DNA of 64,000 bases from Noviherbaspirillum pedocola (GCF_016632335.1 NZ_JAEPBG010000001.1:806001-870000), one strand, 5' to 3'. Shown: positions 1 to 11,962, numbered from the stretch's first letter. Notes: generated by a model from the letters alone, not told the origin. Translations and numbers: made by a program.

Positions 1-8
1 CTATATTT

Positions 9-87
<79 letters not shown>

Positions 88-104
88 TTTTCTGAAAAAC
101 TGAA

Positions 105-159
105 GGAAAACGGACCGAACGGTCCGCCTTTACAACACCGGCCCGCGTGTGCGGGCCGG
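105..159 (-). terminator. Tandem hairpins ending the rpoD operon
   Basis: Two hairpins follow rpoD on the minus strand. The first has stem CCGGCCCGC/GCGGGCCGG around a 4-nt loop (138-159). The second has CGGACC/GGTCCG around GTTC (111-126) followed by TTTTCC, the arrangement of an intrinsic terminator. They separate rpoD from the tRNA gene. Confidence 0.7.
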
Positions 160-186
160 CAAGCATTGTACATCAGATCAGGCCGA

Positions 187-2706
<2,520 letters not shown>

Positions 2707-2886
2707 GGAATCCACTATCAACAATTTGCGGGCGACTGCCTGCTATTAAAGTGTTGCGCCGTGCCGCTCGTCACGACGCTGGTCCTGTGCTGAACTGCCA
2801 AAATCCCTTCTGATCGCTAGCCGAATACCGTAAGACTTTGAATCAAAAGCTTTAAATCATACCATAGCACATTAGCGCTTCAGCAA

Positions 2887-4692
2887 CTATGCTGCCCCTG
2901 TGGAAGCGGTATCGGCAGCGGCCTGCTGCTTCAGCCGCTCATGCAGATTCCACAATTCTCGCAAGCGGGCGAGCACCTCGGGCGTGGTGGAACCTGATGC
3001 GGTCAGCCGGTCCATTTCCGCCTTGACCAGCTTCATCCGGCACTGCCGCACTGCGCCGCGCAATTCGAGTCGAGCCACTTCCGGCTCGTATTCGGCTTCG
3101 CCCAGGAGCTCGGCGATCATTCCATCGAAATCCGGGCCCGAGGCGCGCAATTGCTCGGCAAGCGCGGCGAAATTCGGACTGGTTCCCATGGTTTCGATCG
3201 TTTCGAGCAGTTGACGCAGCATGGCGCCGCCGTCGGGCGCCACCGCAGCCAGCGCATCCACCGCCCCGGCGCTCATTTCGGCAGCCAGCGCAGGTTGCGC
3301 CAGCAACAGGCGAATCACCTTCTTTTCCATATCCGCCGGCGCGGCGCGGCTGCTCCTGGGCGGCGGCGCGGCGCGGCGTGGAGTTACGGGTTTGGACAAT
3401 TCAAACAGCGCTTCGATCTCCGCCGGCGTGGTCTGTGTCATTTGCGCCAGACTGCGCACGATTTGCAAACGCAACCCGGAAGCCGGCATTGCCTGCAGCA
3501 AGGATTTTGCGTGGAATTGCGCCCGGGCACGGCCCTCGGCAGTATGCATTTCGCCCTCGGCGCTCACCTCGTTCAACAGGAATTGCGAGAGCGGCATCGC
3601 GTCGCGGATCTGCGTTTCAAATGCTTCCGTGCCATATTCACGCACATAGCTGTCCGGGTCATGCTCGCTGGGCAGAAACAGAAACTTCATCGATTTGGCA
3701 TCACCGGCATGCGGCAGGCAGGCATCGAGCGCCCTGCGCGCGGCGCGGCGGCCAGCGGCATCGCCATCAAAGCTGAACACCAGGTTGTCGGTTTGTCGCA
3801 AGAGCTTTTGCACGTGAACCGGTGTGCACGCGGTTCCCAGCGTTGCCACCGCCTGGGGAAAGCCCAGTTGCGCCAGGGCCACCACATCCATGTATCCCTC
3901 GGTCACCAGCACGTATCCCGCTTCGCGTATCGCCTGTCTGGCCTCGAACAGGCCGTAGAGCTCGCTGCCCTTTTGAAATAGGGGCGTCTCGGGTGAATTC
4001 AAGTATTTCGGCTCGCCGCCATCGAGCACGCGACCACCAAAGGCGATTACCTGGCCCTTGGTATTCCTGATCGGGAACATGATGCGATCCCGAAAGCGGT
4101 CATAACGCTTGCGTGGACCGCCATCTTCGTTGCGCTCGATGACCAGCCCCGACTCGACCAGCGCCGCATCCTCATAATCGGGGAAGGCTGCACGCAGATT
4201 GTCCCAACCCGACGGTGCGTAACCCAGTTGAAAGCGCAGCGCGATCTCACCCGTGAGACCGCGCCCCTGCAAATAAGTTTTTGCATTCTGTGCGCCGCGC
4301 AACTGTTGTTGATAAAAAACGTTCGCCCGGCTCATCGCCTCGGACAATGCCAGCGACTTCGCCTGCACTTCAGCGCGTTTGCCGGGCGGCAGCCGGTCTT
4401 CCTGTTGCGGCACGACCATGCCGACGTTCTGCGCCAGATCCTTGATCGCCTCGACGTACCCAAGGCCGGAATACTCCATCAGGAAGCCGATTGCGCTGCC
4501 GTGCGCGCCACAGCCGAAGCAGTGATAAAACTGCTTGGTTGGGCTGACCGTAAAACTGGGCGACTTTTCGTTATGGAATGGGCACAGGCCCATGTAGTTC
4601 GCGCCGCCCTTCTTCAATTGCACATAGCGACCCACCACGTCGACGATGTCGACGCGGGACAGCAGGTCCTGGATGAAGGAAGCGGGTATCAA
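2887..4692 (-). CDS. dnaG: DNA primase DnaG
   Basis: Synthesises RNA primers at the replication fork. The 601-aa protein has the three usual domains: an N-terminal CHC2 zinc finger (C37, H40, C58, C61), the TOPRIM catalytic core with LVTEGYMDVVAL and FSFDGDAAGRRA, and a C-terminal helicase-binding region after about residue 430. Homologues typically begin MIP.SFIQ, which here requires a TTG start codon at 4692; I kept it because the next internal Met would cut into the zinc-binding domain. It lies between yqeY (31 nt upstream) and rpoD (180 nt downstream) in the macromolecular synthesis operon. A weak start codon is consistent with the low DnaG level usual for this operon (inference). Confidence 0.97.
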   Translation of the reverse strand: MIPASFIQDLLSRVDIVDVVGRYVQLKKGGANYMGLCPFHNEKSPSFTVSPTKQFYHCFGCGAHGSAIGFLMEYSGLGYVEAIKDLAQNVGMVVPQQEDRLPPGKRAEVQAKSLALSEAMSRANVFYQQQLRGAQNAKTYLQGRGLTGEIALRFQLGYAPSGWDNLRAAFPDYEDAALVESGLVIERNEDGGPRKRYDRFRDRIMFPIRNTKGQVIAFGGRVLDGGEPKYLNSPETPLFQKGSELYGLFEARQAIREAGYVLVTEGYMDVVALAQLGFPQAVATLGTACTPVHVQKLLRQTDNLVFSFDGDAAGRRAARRALDACLPHAGDAKSMKFLFLPSEHDPDSYVREYGTEAFETQIRDAMPLSQFLLNEVSAEGEMHTAEGRARAQFHAKSLLQAMPASGLRLQIVRSLAQMTQTTPAEIEALFELSKPVTPRRAAPPPRSSRAAPADMEKKVIRLLLAQPALAAEMSAGAVDALAAVAPDGGAMLRQLLETIETMGTSPNFAALAEQLRASGPDFDGMIAELLGEAEYEPEVARLELRGAVRQCRMKLVKAEMDRLTASGSTTPEVLARLRELWNLHERLKQQAAADTASTGAA

Positions 4693-4723
4693 GAAGGCGC
4701 CCCGGCTTCGTCTTGCAGGGGAA

Positions 4724-5173
4724 TCAGCTCTTGGCCAGCGCGGCTTTCACCAGCGCGGACACTTGGGTCATATCGGCGCGGCCGGCCAGCTTCTGCTTGA
4801 CCAGCGCCATCACGCGTCCCATGTCCTGCGGGCCGGAAGCGCCGGTGGCAGCCACCGCGGCGGCGACTTCGGCGCGCACTTCGTCTTCGGAAGCGGCGGC
4901 GGGCATGTATTCGGACAGCACGGCCATTTCGGCGCGTTCATTGTCGGCCAGATCCTGGCGACCGCCGGCCTCGAACTGGGTAATCGAATCCTTGCGCTGC
5001 TTGATCATCTTTTCGACGATCGCCTGCACCTGCGCATCATCGGTCACGATGCGCTCATCGACTTCCTTCTGCTTGATCGCCGCGGTCAGCAACCTGATCG
5101 TGCCGAGACGGGCGCTATCCTTGGCGCGCATTGCCGCCTTCATGTCCTCGGTGATTCTTTCCTTCAGGCCCAT
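4724..5173 (-). CDS. yqeY: GatB/YqeY-domain protein
   Basis: 149-aa protein of the GatB/YqeY family, related to the tail domain of the amidotransferase subunit GatB that contacts tRNA. The free-standing form is often encoded between rpsU and dnaG, as here, but its precise role is not established. Recognisable features are the MGLKERITEDMKAAMR start, RLGTIRLLTAAIKQKE and a C-terminal GPQDMGRVMALVK. The ATG at 5173 is preceded by AGAAGGAAAA, a good ribosome binding site, and was preferred to an upstream in-frame Met. The gene is 106 nt from rpsU and 31 nt from dnaG, consistent with one transcript. Confidence 0.93.
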   Translation of the reverse strand: MGLKERITEDMKAAMRAKDSARLGTIRLLTAAIKQKEVDERIVTDDAQVQAIVEKMIKQRKDSITQFEAGGRQDLADNERAEMAVLSEYMPAAASEDEVRAEVAAAVAATGASGPQDMGRVMALVKQKLAGRADMTQVSALVKAALAKS

Positions 5174-5279
5174 GATTTTCCTTCTGTGCAATCCGCAAAC
5201 TGCGGTGGGATAAATGGCAAAACCCGCTGCGGAATTCCGGAGCGGGTTAACAACGCGGCCGCATCATGGCGGCGAAATC

Positions 5280-5492
5280 TCAGTACAGTTTCTTGGGCAG
5301 CTGCTGGCTGCGGATGCGCTTGTAGTGGCGCTTCACGGCAGCGGCGAGCTTGCGCTTGCGCTCTGCGGTCGGCTTCTCGTAGAACTCGCGCGCACGCAGT
5401 TCGGTCAACAGACCGGTTTTTTCGATGGTGCGCTTGAAGCGTCGCATTGCGACTTCGAACGGCTCGTTTTCTTTCAGACGAATAGTGGTCAT
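5280..5492 (-). CDS. rpsU: 30S ribosomal protein bS21
   Basis: Small basic protein of 70 aa with the bS21 signature: [21 protein letters not shown], then [14 protein letters not shown] and a lysine/arginine-rich C-terminus. It binds the 30S platform near the anti-Shine-Dalgarno sequence and helps initiation. It is first in the operon, right behind a consensus-like promoter. This is the conserved position from which rpsU, dnaG and rpoD are co-transcribed in many proteobacteria. Confidence 0.97.
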   Translation of the reverse strand: MTTIRLKENEPFEVAMRRFKRTIEKTGLLTELRAREFYEKPTAERKRKLAAAVKRHYKRIRSQQLPKKLY

Positions 5493-5534
5493 GTACTTAA
5501 ACCAGGAAAGTTGGTTTTGAATTGGGAGTCGGCG

Positions 5535-5562
5535 AGTATAACAGCGCGTATTGACAAGTCAA
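5535..5562 (-). promoter_or_regulatory. Sigma-70 promoter of the rpsU-yqeY-dnaG-rpoD operon
   Basis: On the minus strand TTGACT and TATACT are separated by 16 bp, about 40 nt before the rpsU ATG. Both hexamers match five of six consensus positions. The element lies just after the stop of the upstream flavoprotein gene, so the operon can be driven independently. Confidence 0.75.
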
Positions 5563-5571
5563 CGGTTTTCT

Positions 5572-6768
5572 TCAAGTCGCCACCCCCGCCGCCACGCCGG
5601 AAGCCCATGCCCACTGGAAATTGTAACCGCCGAGCCACCCGGTGACGTCGACCGCTTCGCCGATGAAGTGCAAACCCGGCACTGCATTGACCATCATGGT
5701 CTGCTGCGACAACGCCCGGGTATCGACGCCGCCGCGAGTCACTTCAGCCTTGCGATAGCCTTCCGAGCCACTCGGCACGATGGTCCAGCGGTTCAGGATG
5801 TCGGCCAGCCGACGTAATTCGCGGTCCGGCATGTCGGCCGCCCGCGCGGCGGGATCGAAGCGGTTGGCGGCAAGCAAACCCTCGACCAGCCGCGCCGGCA
5901 GCCAGCCCGACAGGTGATTGGCCAGGTTCTTGCGGATCGCGCCCTTGTTGCCCAGCAGTTCTGCGGCGACATCGACTTCCGGCAGCAGGTTGATCGTCAG
6001 CGCCGCGCCATCCATCCAGTAGCTCGATATCTGCAGCACCGCCGGCCCGGAAAGACCGCGATGGGTGAACAGCAGGTCTTCGCGAAAGCGCATGCGCGAG
6101 CGCTTCTCGCCGGTTTCGATGTCGACCGGCAGCGCGATGCCCGCCAGCGGCGTGTAAGCCTGCCAGCCGGCGTCATCGAAGGTCAGCGGCACCAGCGCCG
6201 GCCTTGTCGCTACCACCGGAACATCAAACTGCTTGGCGATCCGAAAGGCGAAATCAGTAGCGCCGATCTTCGGTATCGACAAACCCCCGGTCGCGATCAC
6301 GAGACTGGCCGCCTCGATCACACCGCCATCGGTATCGATGCGAAAACGCTCGCCGGCACGACTCACGCCCGCCACCTTCACCGGCATGCGCCAGGCTACG
6401 CCGCCGGCATCGCATTCGGCCTTGAGCATGGCGATGATGTCTTCCGCCGAACGGTCGCAGAACAATTGCCCCTTGTGCTTCTCATGCCAGGGAATGCGAT
6501 GCCGATTCACGAGATCGAGAAAATCGCGCGAGGTATAGCGCGCCAGCGCGCTGCGGCAGAAATGCGGATTGCCGGACAGGAAATTCTGCGGGCCGGCATC
6601 GATATTGGTGAAATTGCAGCGACCGCCGCCGGAGATGCGGATTTTTTCGGCGAGCCGGCTCGCATGGTCGATGATGACTACGCGCCGACCGCGCTGGCCG
6701 GCGACGCCGGCGCACATCATGCCGGCCGCGCCCGCGCCGATGACGGCGACATCAAACTGCTGGGACAT
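5572..6768 (-). CDS. BaiN/HI0933-family FAD-dependent oxidoreductase (YhiN-like)
   Basis: 398-aa flavoprotein. The N-terminal dinucleotide-binding fold is clear (FDVAVIGAGAAGMMCAG, then an acidic residue after RRVVIID). Further family motifs are ISGGGRCNFTN near residues 48-58, a central VIATGGLSIPKIGATDFAF and the C-terminal FIGEAVDVTGWLGGYNFQWA. The family is often annotated as NAD(P)/FAD-dependent oxidoreductase or aminoacetone oxidase; substrates are mostly unknown. The ATG at 6768 starts directly before the Rossmann strand, and the open frame upstream of it is non-homologous. Its stop is only 10 bp before the rpsU promoter. Confidence 0.9.
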   Translation of the reverse strand: MSQQFDVAVIGAGAAGMMCAGVAGQRGRRVVIIDHASRLAEKIRISGGGRCNFTNIDAGPQNFLSGNPHFCRSALARYTSRDFLDLVNRHRIPWHEKHKGQLFCDRSAEDIIAMLKAECDAGGVAWRMPVKVAGVSRAGERFRIDTDGGVIEAASLVIATGGLSIPKIGATDFAFRIAKQFDVPVVATRPALVPLTFDDAGWQAYTPLAGIALPVDIETGEKRSRMRFREDLLFTHRGLSGPAVLQISSYWMDGAALTINLLPEVDVAAELLGNKGAIRKNLANHLSGWLPARLVEGLLAANRFDPAARAADMPDRELRRLADILNRWTIVPSGSEGYRKAEVTRGGVDTRALSQQTMMVNAVPGLHFIGEAVDVTGWLGGYNFQWAWASGVAAGVAT

Positions 6769-6835
6769 GGAAATGGGGAAAGCGGGAAAAGCCGCGATTG
6801 TAGCGGCATCCGCCGCGCCCTGCCCCACGCGGTTT

Positions 6836-7600
6836 CTATGCGGCCGCGGCCTGCTCCGCGGCAAGCGTCTGCAATTGTTCGGCGCAGCGCACCACATCGC
6901 CGATCACGATGATGCCCGGGCTGCCCAAGCTTGACTCAGCCAGCGCCTGCGGCAGCGCGGCCAGGGTGCTGATCAGATGCGCCTGCCCCGTGCCGGTGGC
7001 CGCATGGATCACCGCCGCCGGCGTATCGGCCGCCTTGCCGCCGGCCAGAAGCGCCGCGACGATCTCGCCGCAGCGCGCGATGCCCATGTAGATCACCAGG
7101 GTCAAATCCAGCTTCGCCAGCGTGGCCCAGTCCGGCTCCGTGTCCGCGCTCTTGCCATGCCCGGTGACCAGGATCACGCCCTGGGTATGGTCGCGATGGG
7201 TCAGCGGCACGCCGATCGAGGCCGGCGCGGCCAGGCCACTGGTGATGCCGTTGATGACTTCCACCGGGATGCCCGCTTCGCGCAGATGCGCGCATTCCTC
7301 GCCGCCGCGGCCGAAGATGTACGGATCGCCGCCCTTCAATCGCACCACGCAATGCCCGGCGCGCGACTCGGCGATCATCAGCCGTTCGATGAATTCCTGC
7401 GGCGTGGACTGGCAGCCGCCGCGCTTGCCGACTTCGACGATGCGCGCATCAACCCGCGCATGCTGCAGCACCGCGCGGTTGACGAGATCGTCGATCAGGA
7501 TCACATCGGCAGCGGCGATCGCCTTCGCCGCCTTGATGGTCAACAGTTCCGGATCACCGGGACCGGCGCCGACGAGATAGGTTTTTGCTGCGTAGGTCAT
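6836..7600 (-). CDS. cobA: Uroporphyrinogen-III C-methyltransferase (SUMT)
   Basis: Transfers two methyl groups from S-adenosylmethionine to uroporphyrinogen III to give precorrin-2, the branch point to sirohaem and cobalamin. The 254-aa single-domain protein has the SUMT motifs LVGAGPGDPELLTIKA at the N-terminus, VVRLKGGDPYIFGRGGEE around residues 80-97 and INGITSGLAAPASIGVPLTHRD. No CysG-type dehydrogenase/ferrochelatase domain is attached, so other enzymes are needed to finish sirohaem. The frame is open upstream of the ATG at 7600 but nothing family-like is encoded there. It follows ybiB after 178 nt. Confidence 0.95.
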   Translation of the reverse strand: MTYAAKTYLVGAGPGDPELLTIKAAKAIAAADVILIDDLVNRAVLQHARVDARIVEVGKRGGCQSTPQEFIERLMIAESRAGHCVVRLKGGDPYIFGRGGEECAHLREAGIPVEVINGITSGLAAPASIGVPLTHRDHTQGVILVTGHGKSADTEPDWATLAKLDLTLVIYMGIARCGEIVAALLAGGKAADTPAAVIHAATGTGQAHLISTLAALPQALAESSLGSPGIIVIGDVVRCAEQLQTLAAEQAAAA

Positions 7601-7778
7601 GGGAAGTCTGCTGAAAGGCGTAATGCCCGCTACTTGCAAGCCCCGTTCCATGCTCCAGAGTTGCCGCATGCCCCATTGCAACGCATGCGCGAGCGTATGG
7701 CGCCGGTTCGCGGTGAGCCCGAGCACCAGCGCGGTGCCGCGACTCACCCGGAAAGGGCGCCAGCGAAGCCAGAGCGTC

Positions 7779-8744
7779 TCAGACGCGCAGGCTGGCCGCC
7801 ACCTCGCGGCAATGCGCCACCTGCTCGAGTATCGCCGGCGGCATCGGCCGTTCACCGCGCAGCGCGGCTTCGATCCAGCGCGCGGTGGTCGCGGCATCGC
7901 TGCCATCGGGCAGATCCGGCAGGGTTTCCTGCGGCGGCTGCCGCTCCACCAGCACTTGCGCCGCGCCGGCATGGAACCAGTCGATACGGTTCGCGCGCTT
8001 CGGATTGGCCACGGTCTCGCCCTCGGTGCCGCGCATCAGGAACGCATCGCCACGGTCGGCGGGAGCGCATTGCGCGAAATACTCGGAAAGCATCGTGAAG
8101 TATTCGGGATGGGTATACGAAGTCAGCCGCAGCGCCGGAGCGCTGAAGGGCTGCAGGATCTTGACCAGCGTATGCGTGGAATTGCGCACGCCCAGAATGC
8201 GCCGCAAGGCCAGTAGCCGCGCCATCTTCGGCGCCAGCGCTTCGATGGGCAGGAAGGCCGGCCTGCCGGCGGCAAAGGCTGCGGCGGCGTTCGCGGCGGA
8301 TTGCGCCACCGGCAAGCCGAGCTCGCGCAGGATTTCGGCGCTGGTCACCCGCCCCGGATCGGTGAGCACGCCATGCATCAGCACCGGCACGCCTTCGCGC
8401 GCAAGCAGCAGCGCCAGCAGCGGCGTGAGATTGGGCAGCGAACGCGAGCCGTTGTAGCTCGGGATAACCACAGGCGCATGGCTGGCGGCTGGCGCTGCAA
8501 GCAGGGAGAACGAGGCTTCAGCGGCATCGAGAAAACCGGCGATCTCGTCTACCGATTCGCCCTTGATGCGCATGGCCAGAAGCAGGCCGCCCATTTCCAG
8601 GTCGGACACGCGGCCGTCGAGCATCGCGGCATAGAGCTCACGGGCATCGTCGCGTGAGAGGCTGCGCGCGCCCTTCTTGCCGCGGCCGATTTCCTTGATG
8701 AAGCGCCCGGCGGCGAATGGAGTGGTGGTGGCTGGATTCGTCAT
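7779..8744 (-). CDS. ybiB: YbiB-type protein (TrpD2 family, anthranilate phosphoribosyltransferase fold)
   Basis: 321-aa protein resembling anthranilate phosphoribosyltransferase (TrpD). The N-terminal helical domain is LSRDDARELYAAMLDGRVSDLEMGGLLLAMRIKGES, followed by a glycosyltransferase-like core (SYNGSRSLPNLTPLLALLLA, LGVRNSTHTLVKILQPF). The strict TrpD phosphate-binding motif GTGGD is replaced by SYNGSR. This matches the YbiB/TrpD2 subgroup, whose E. coli member binds nucleic acid and is SOS-regulated (family knowledge). The ATG at 8744 opens the recognisable domain. In Burkholderiales ybiB often neighbours cobA, as here. Confidence 0.85.
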   Translation of the reverse strand: MTNPATTTPFAAGRFIKEIGRGKKGARSLSRDDARELYAAMLDGRVSDLEMGGLLLAMRIKGESVDEIAGFLDAAEASFSLLAAPAASHAPVVIPSYNGSRSLPNLTPLLALLLAREGVPVLMHGVLTDPGRVTSAEILRELGLPVAQSAANAAAAFAAGRPAFLPIEALAPKMARLLALRRILGVRNSTHTLVKILQPFSAPALRLTSYTHPEYFTMLSEYFAQCAPADRGDAFLMRGTEGETVANPKRANRIDWFHAGAAQVLVERQPPQETLPDLPDGSDAATTARWIEAALRGERPMPPAILEQVAHCREVAASLRV

Positions 8745-8803
8745 CGCGTGAGGGTACACCAATTGCGCCGCAAGCCGCACCGACGCGCGGTCTTCGCCGC
8801 AGC

Positions 8804-10120
8804 CTACTTCGCCGGCGTCACCCGCCACACCACATTGCCGACATCGTCGGCCACCAGAAGCGCGCCGGCTCTGTCCACCGTCACGCCGACCGGCCGTCCG
8901 AGCGCATTGCCATCCTTGTCGACGAAACCGGTCAGCACTTCCTCGACCGGCCCCGATGGCATGCCCGCATCATCGAAGGGCACGAACACGACTTCATAGC
9001 CGCTTCTCGGCCTGCGGTTCCAGGAACCATGCTGGCCGATGAAGGCGCCGTTGCGATAGCGCTCGGGCAAGAGCCTGCCCTGATAGAAGAGCAGACCGAG
9101 CGATGCGGTGTGCGCGCCGAGCGCATAGTCCGGCTTCAGGGCACGCGCCACCAGCTCGGGCCGTTGCGGCTTGACCCGGGCATCGACGATCTGGCCGTAA
9201 TAGCTGTAGGGCCAACCGTAGAAGCCGCCTTCCTTCACCGAGGTCAGGTAGTCCGGCACCAGGTCGCTGCCAAGCTCGTCGCGCTCGTTGACCACGGTCC
9301 ACAGCGCGCCGGTCTTCGGCTGCCAGGCCATGCCGTTCGGATTGCGCAGGCCGGATGCATAGACCCGCGACTTGCCGCTGGCCAGATCGATCTCCAGAAT
9401 CGCGGCGCGGTTTTCCTCGGCTTCGATGCCGTTCTCGGCAACGTTGCTGTTCGAGCCGACGGTCGCATACAGCGTCTTGCCATCCGGGCTGGCCAGGATG
9501 TTCTTGGTCCAGTGATGGTTGATCGGACCGGCCGGCAGATCGGCCACCTTCTCGCCCTTGGCGCTAATCTCGGTCGCGCCCGGCTTGTAGGGAAAGCGCA
9601 GCACCGCGTCGGTATCGGCCACGTACAGCGCGTCGCCGATGAGCGCCATGCCAAACGGCGAATGCAGGCCCTTCAGGAATTCGGTCTTGGTCTCGGCCAC
9701 ACCGTCGCCATCCGCATCGCGCAGCAGCGTGATGCGGTCCGGACTCTTCATGCCGGCGCCGGCGCGCTTCATCACCATTTTCATGATGCGGCCGCGCAAG
9801 CCCTTCGCATCCTGCGGCTTTTCCGGCGCATTGGTCTCGGCCACCAGCACATCGCCATTGGGCAAGGTATAGAGCCAGCGCGGATGGTCCAGCCCGGTCG
9901 CATAGGGTTTGACTTCGAGCCCGGCGGCGGCGGTGGGCGCGGCGCCCGGCGGCCAGCCCTGCGCCGGCGCGATATGCACCGTCGGAACCAGGCTGTGCAC
10001 CGGCGGCGGCAGCGTCGGGTTCGGACCGGTGCCGGCCATCAGCGGCAGCCTGGCCTGTTCGCAGCCGGCCAACAGCGTCAGCGCGGTGACCAGGGTGGCG
10101 GTGCGCATTGCTTGCATCAT
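8804..10120 (-). CDS. Sorbosone-dehydrogenase-family PQQ-type beta-propeller lipoprotein
   Basis: 438-aa exported protein. The N-terminus has a hydrophobic stretch ending in the lipobox LLAGC, so it is probably a lipoprotein anchored at Cys20. The rest is a six-bladed propeller of the sorbosone/glucose dehydrogenase family: [22 protein letters not shown], the [25 protein letters not shown] segment, [15 protein letters not shown] and the closing [19 protein letters not shown]. Members oxidise sugars with PQQ, but the substrate here is unknown. GGAG lies 7 nt before the ATG at 10120, and a second ATG follows immediately. The gene is 18 nt downstream of creA, so the two are probably co-transcribed. 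Confidence 0.85.
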   Translation of the reverse strand: MMQAMRTATLVTALTLLAGCEQARLPLMAGTGPNPTLPPPVHSLVPTVHIAPAQGWPPGAAPTAAAGLEVKPYATGLDHPRWLYTLPNGDVLVAETNAPEKPQDAKGLRGRIMKMVMKRAGAGMKSPDRITLLRDADGDGVAETKTEFLKGLHSPFGMALIGDALYVADTDAVLRFPYKPGATEISAKGEKVADLPAGPINHHWTKNILASPDGKTLYATVGSNSNVAENGIEAEENRAAILEIDLASGKSRVYASGLRNPNGMAWQPKTGALWTVVNERDELGSDLVPDYLTSVKEGGFYGWPYSYYGQIVDARVKPQRPELVARALKPDYALGAHTASLGLLFYQGRLLPERYRNGAFIGQHGSWNRRPRSGYEVVFVPFDDAGMPSGPVEEVLTGFVDKDGNALGRPVGVTVDRAGALLVADDVGNVVWRVTPAK

Positions 10121-10138
10121 CCAGGTTCTCCCTCGCGC

Positions 10139-10612
10139 TTATCTGGCAAGCGGCACGCTCGTGCCCGCCGGCAGCGGCACGGCGGTCACGCTGTTCTGCG
10201 GACTGCCTTCGATGACCCGATCCGAATACACCAGGTAGACCAGCGCATTGCGTTTCGCATCGACCATGCGCACCACCCGCACCCGCTTGAACATGATCGA
10301 TGCGCGCTCGTTGAACACTTCCTCCTGCTGCGGCAAGTTGCCCTTGAAACGGATCTCGCCGACCTGGCGGCAGGCGACTGACGCTTCGGCCTTGTCCTCG
10401 GCCACGCCGAGCGCGCCCTTGATGCCGCCGGTGCGGGCACGGGACAGGTAGCAGGCCACGCCCTCGACCTTCGGATCGTCATAGGCATCGACCACGATCT
10501 TGTGATTCGGTCCGACCAGCTTGAACACGGTGCTGACCTCGCCCACTGTCTCGCCGTGCGCCGCGCCCGCGAGCAGCAGCGCGCCAGCCAGAATGCTGTT
10601 TCGAAATCGCAT
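10139..10612 (-). CDS. creA: CreA family periplasmic protein
   Basis: 157-aa protein with a cleavable signal peptide (MRFRNSILAGALLLAGAAHG, likely cut after AHG). The mature part shows the CreA pattern: GEVSTVFKLVGPNHKIVVDAYDDPKVEGVACYLSRA, then EDKAEASVACRQVG and a C-terminal DAKRNALVYLVYSD. E. coli CreA is 157 aa; its function is unknown despite its name. The ATG at 10612 has GGAG upstream, and the longer open frame adds no signal-peptide-like sequence. It is divergent from the chromate transporter genes across a 190-bp region. Confidence 0.9.
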   Translation of the reverse strand: MRFRNSILAGALLLAGAAHGETVGEVSTVFKLVGPNHKIVVDAYDDPKVEGVACYLSRARTGGIKGALGVAEDKAEASVACRQVGEIRFKGNLPQQEEVFNERASIMFKRVRVVRMVDAKRNALVYLVYSDRVIEGSPQNSVTAVPLPAGTSVPLAR

Positions 10613-10802
10613 GGATGGATCGCTCCGTTGTTGATAAGGGTTGACGAAGAGGCCAGAGCTTAACCCGAAACCGCGCGCCAACGTTTGCGCGGGCCGCAAG
10701 TCTTATAGAAGAGTTGGGTGCAAAGGCCGGTGGATGATAGGATGCACGAGCCCCGGCGCCTTCCGCGCTGGCGGCTTCCGGTACCTCGCCTCGAACAAGC
10801 AC

Positions 10803-11387
10803 ATGTCCGCGTCCACGCCCACCATTTCACCCGACCGTCCGCAACCCCGCTCACTGCTCGACCTGTTCCTGTCCATGTCCTTCCTCGCGCTGCAAGGCTT
10901 TGGCGGCGTGCTGGCCGTAGTCCAGCATGAACTGGTCGAGCGCAAGCGTTGGCTTACCCGAGAAGAATTCGTTGAGGAATGGGCGGTCGCGCAGATTCTG
11001 CCGGGACCGAACGTGGTCAACCTGTCGCTGATGCTGGGCTCGCGCTATTTCGGCCTGCCGGGCGCGATCGCAGCGCTGGCCGGCATGCTGACCTTCCCGA
11101 CGATCGTGGTGCTGGCCATGGCGATCGCCTATGCGCAGTATGCGCAGCATCCCGGCGTGGCCGGCGCGCTGCGCGGCATGGGCGCGGTGGCCGCGGGACT
11201 CATCATCGCTTCGGGCCTGAAGCTGGTGACGGCATTGAACCGGCATCCGCTGGGCCGTCCGGCGGGCCTGACCATCGCGGGCCTGTGCTTCGTCGCGGTG
11301 GCGCTGTGGCATGTGCCGCTGGCCTGGGTGCTCGGCATCCTCGGCACGCTGTCCTGCGTGCTGACCTGGCACAGGATCCGCGCATGA
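10803..11387 (+). CDS. chrA: Chromate transporter, N-terminal half-type (ChrA subunit 1)
   Basis: 194-aa membrane protein containing a single CHR domain. It shows the family motifs LALQGFGGVLAVVQHELVER and AVAQILPGPNVVNLSLMLG, followed by several hydrophobic helices. Short ChrA proteins work in pairs of opposite topology, equivalent to one long bidomain ChrA that extrudes chromate. The ATG at 10803 begins directly before the domain. Its stop overlaps the start of the second half-transporter (ATGA). No chrB-type regulator lies beside it, so chromate may not be the physiological substrate. Confidence 0.92.
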   Translation: MSASTPTISPDRPQPRSLLDLFLSMSFLALQGFGGVLAVVQHELVERKRWLTREEFVEEWAVAQILPGPNVVNLSLMLGSRYFGLPGAIAALAGMLTFPTIVVLAMAIAYAQYAQHPGVAGALRGMGAVAAGLIIASGLKLVTALNRHPLGRPAGLTIAGLCFVAVALWHVPLAWVLGILGTLSCVLTWHRIRA

Positions 11388-11962
11388 GCCCGACGCTGCA
11401 TCTGCAGGCGGCCGACTGGCTGAGCCTGTTCATCCATTACCTCGGCCTGTCGCTGCTGGCCGTGGGCGGCGCGATCAGCACCGCGCCGGACATGCATCGT
11501 TACCTGGTCGACCAGCAGGGTTGGCTCACCGACGCCCAGTTCAATGCCTCGATCGCGCTGGCGCAGGCCGCGCCGGGACCGAACGTGCTGTTCATCGCGT
11601 TGATGGGCTGGACGGTCGGCACCAATGCCGGCGGCATGCTGCTGGGCCTGCTCGGCGCGTCCATCACGATGGGCGGCATCCTGATCCCCAGCACCACGCT
11701 GACCTACTACGCCGCGCGCTGGGGCCATCGCAACCGCGACCTGCGCGCCGTGCGGGCCTTCAAGGCCGGGCTGTCTCCCATTGTCATCGGGCTGATCATC
11801 GCCACCGGCTGGCTGATGACCGCGGCGCACAACCAGCTGGCCACCGACTGGCCGCTATGGCTGGTCACTGCAGCATCGACGCTGATCGTCTGGCGCACCC
11901 GCATACACCTGCTATGGCTGCTCGGCGCGGGGGCGCTGCTGGGCTGGTTCGGATTGGTCTAG
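11384..11962 (+). CDS. chrA: Chromate transporter, C-terminal half-type (ChrA subunit 2)
   Basis: 192-aa partner of the preceding gene with the second CHR domain: SLLAVGGAISTAPDMHRYLV, IALAQAAPGPNVLFIALMGW and hydrophobic segments to the C-terminus. The characteristic PGPN motif appears in both halves. The start codon overlaps the stop of the first gene by four bases, indicating translational coupling and equal dosage, as expected for a heterodimer. The next gene downstream on this strand has its own promoter-like element. Confidence 0.92.
   Translation: MSPTLHLQAADWLSLFIHYLGLSLLAVGGAISTAPDMHRYLVDQQGWLTDAQFNASIALAQAAPGPNVLFIALMGWTVGTNAGGMLLGLLGASITMGGILIPSTTLTYYAARWGHRNRDLRAVRAFKAGLSPIVIGLIIATGWLMTAAHNQLATDWPLWLVTAASTLIVWRTRIHLLWLLGAGALLGWFGLV

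Noticed and set aside
7601-7778. Open frame extending cobA upstream, with MRVSRGTALVLGL-like text
   Set aside because: Looked briefly like a lost domain, but nothing matches SUMT or cobalamin enzymes and the frame is open only because of high GC.
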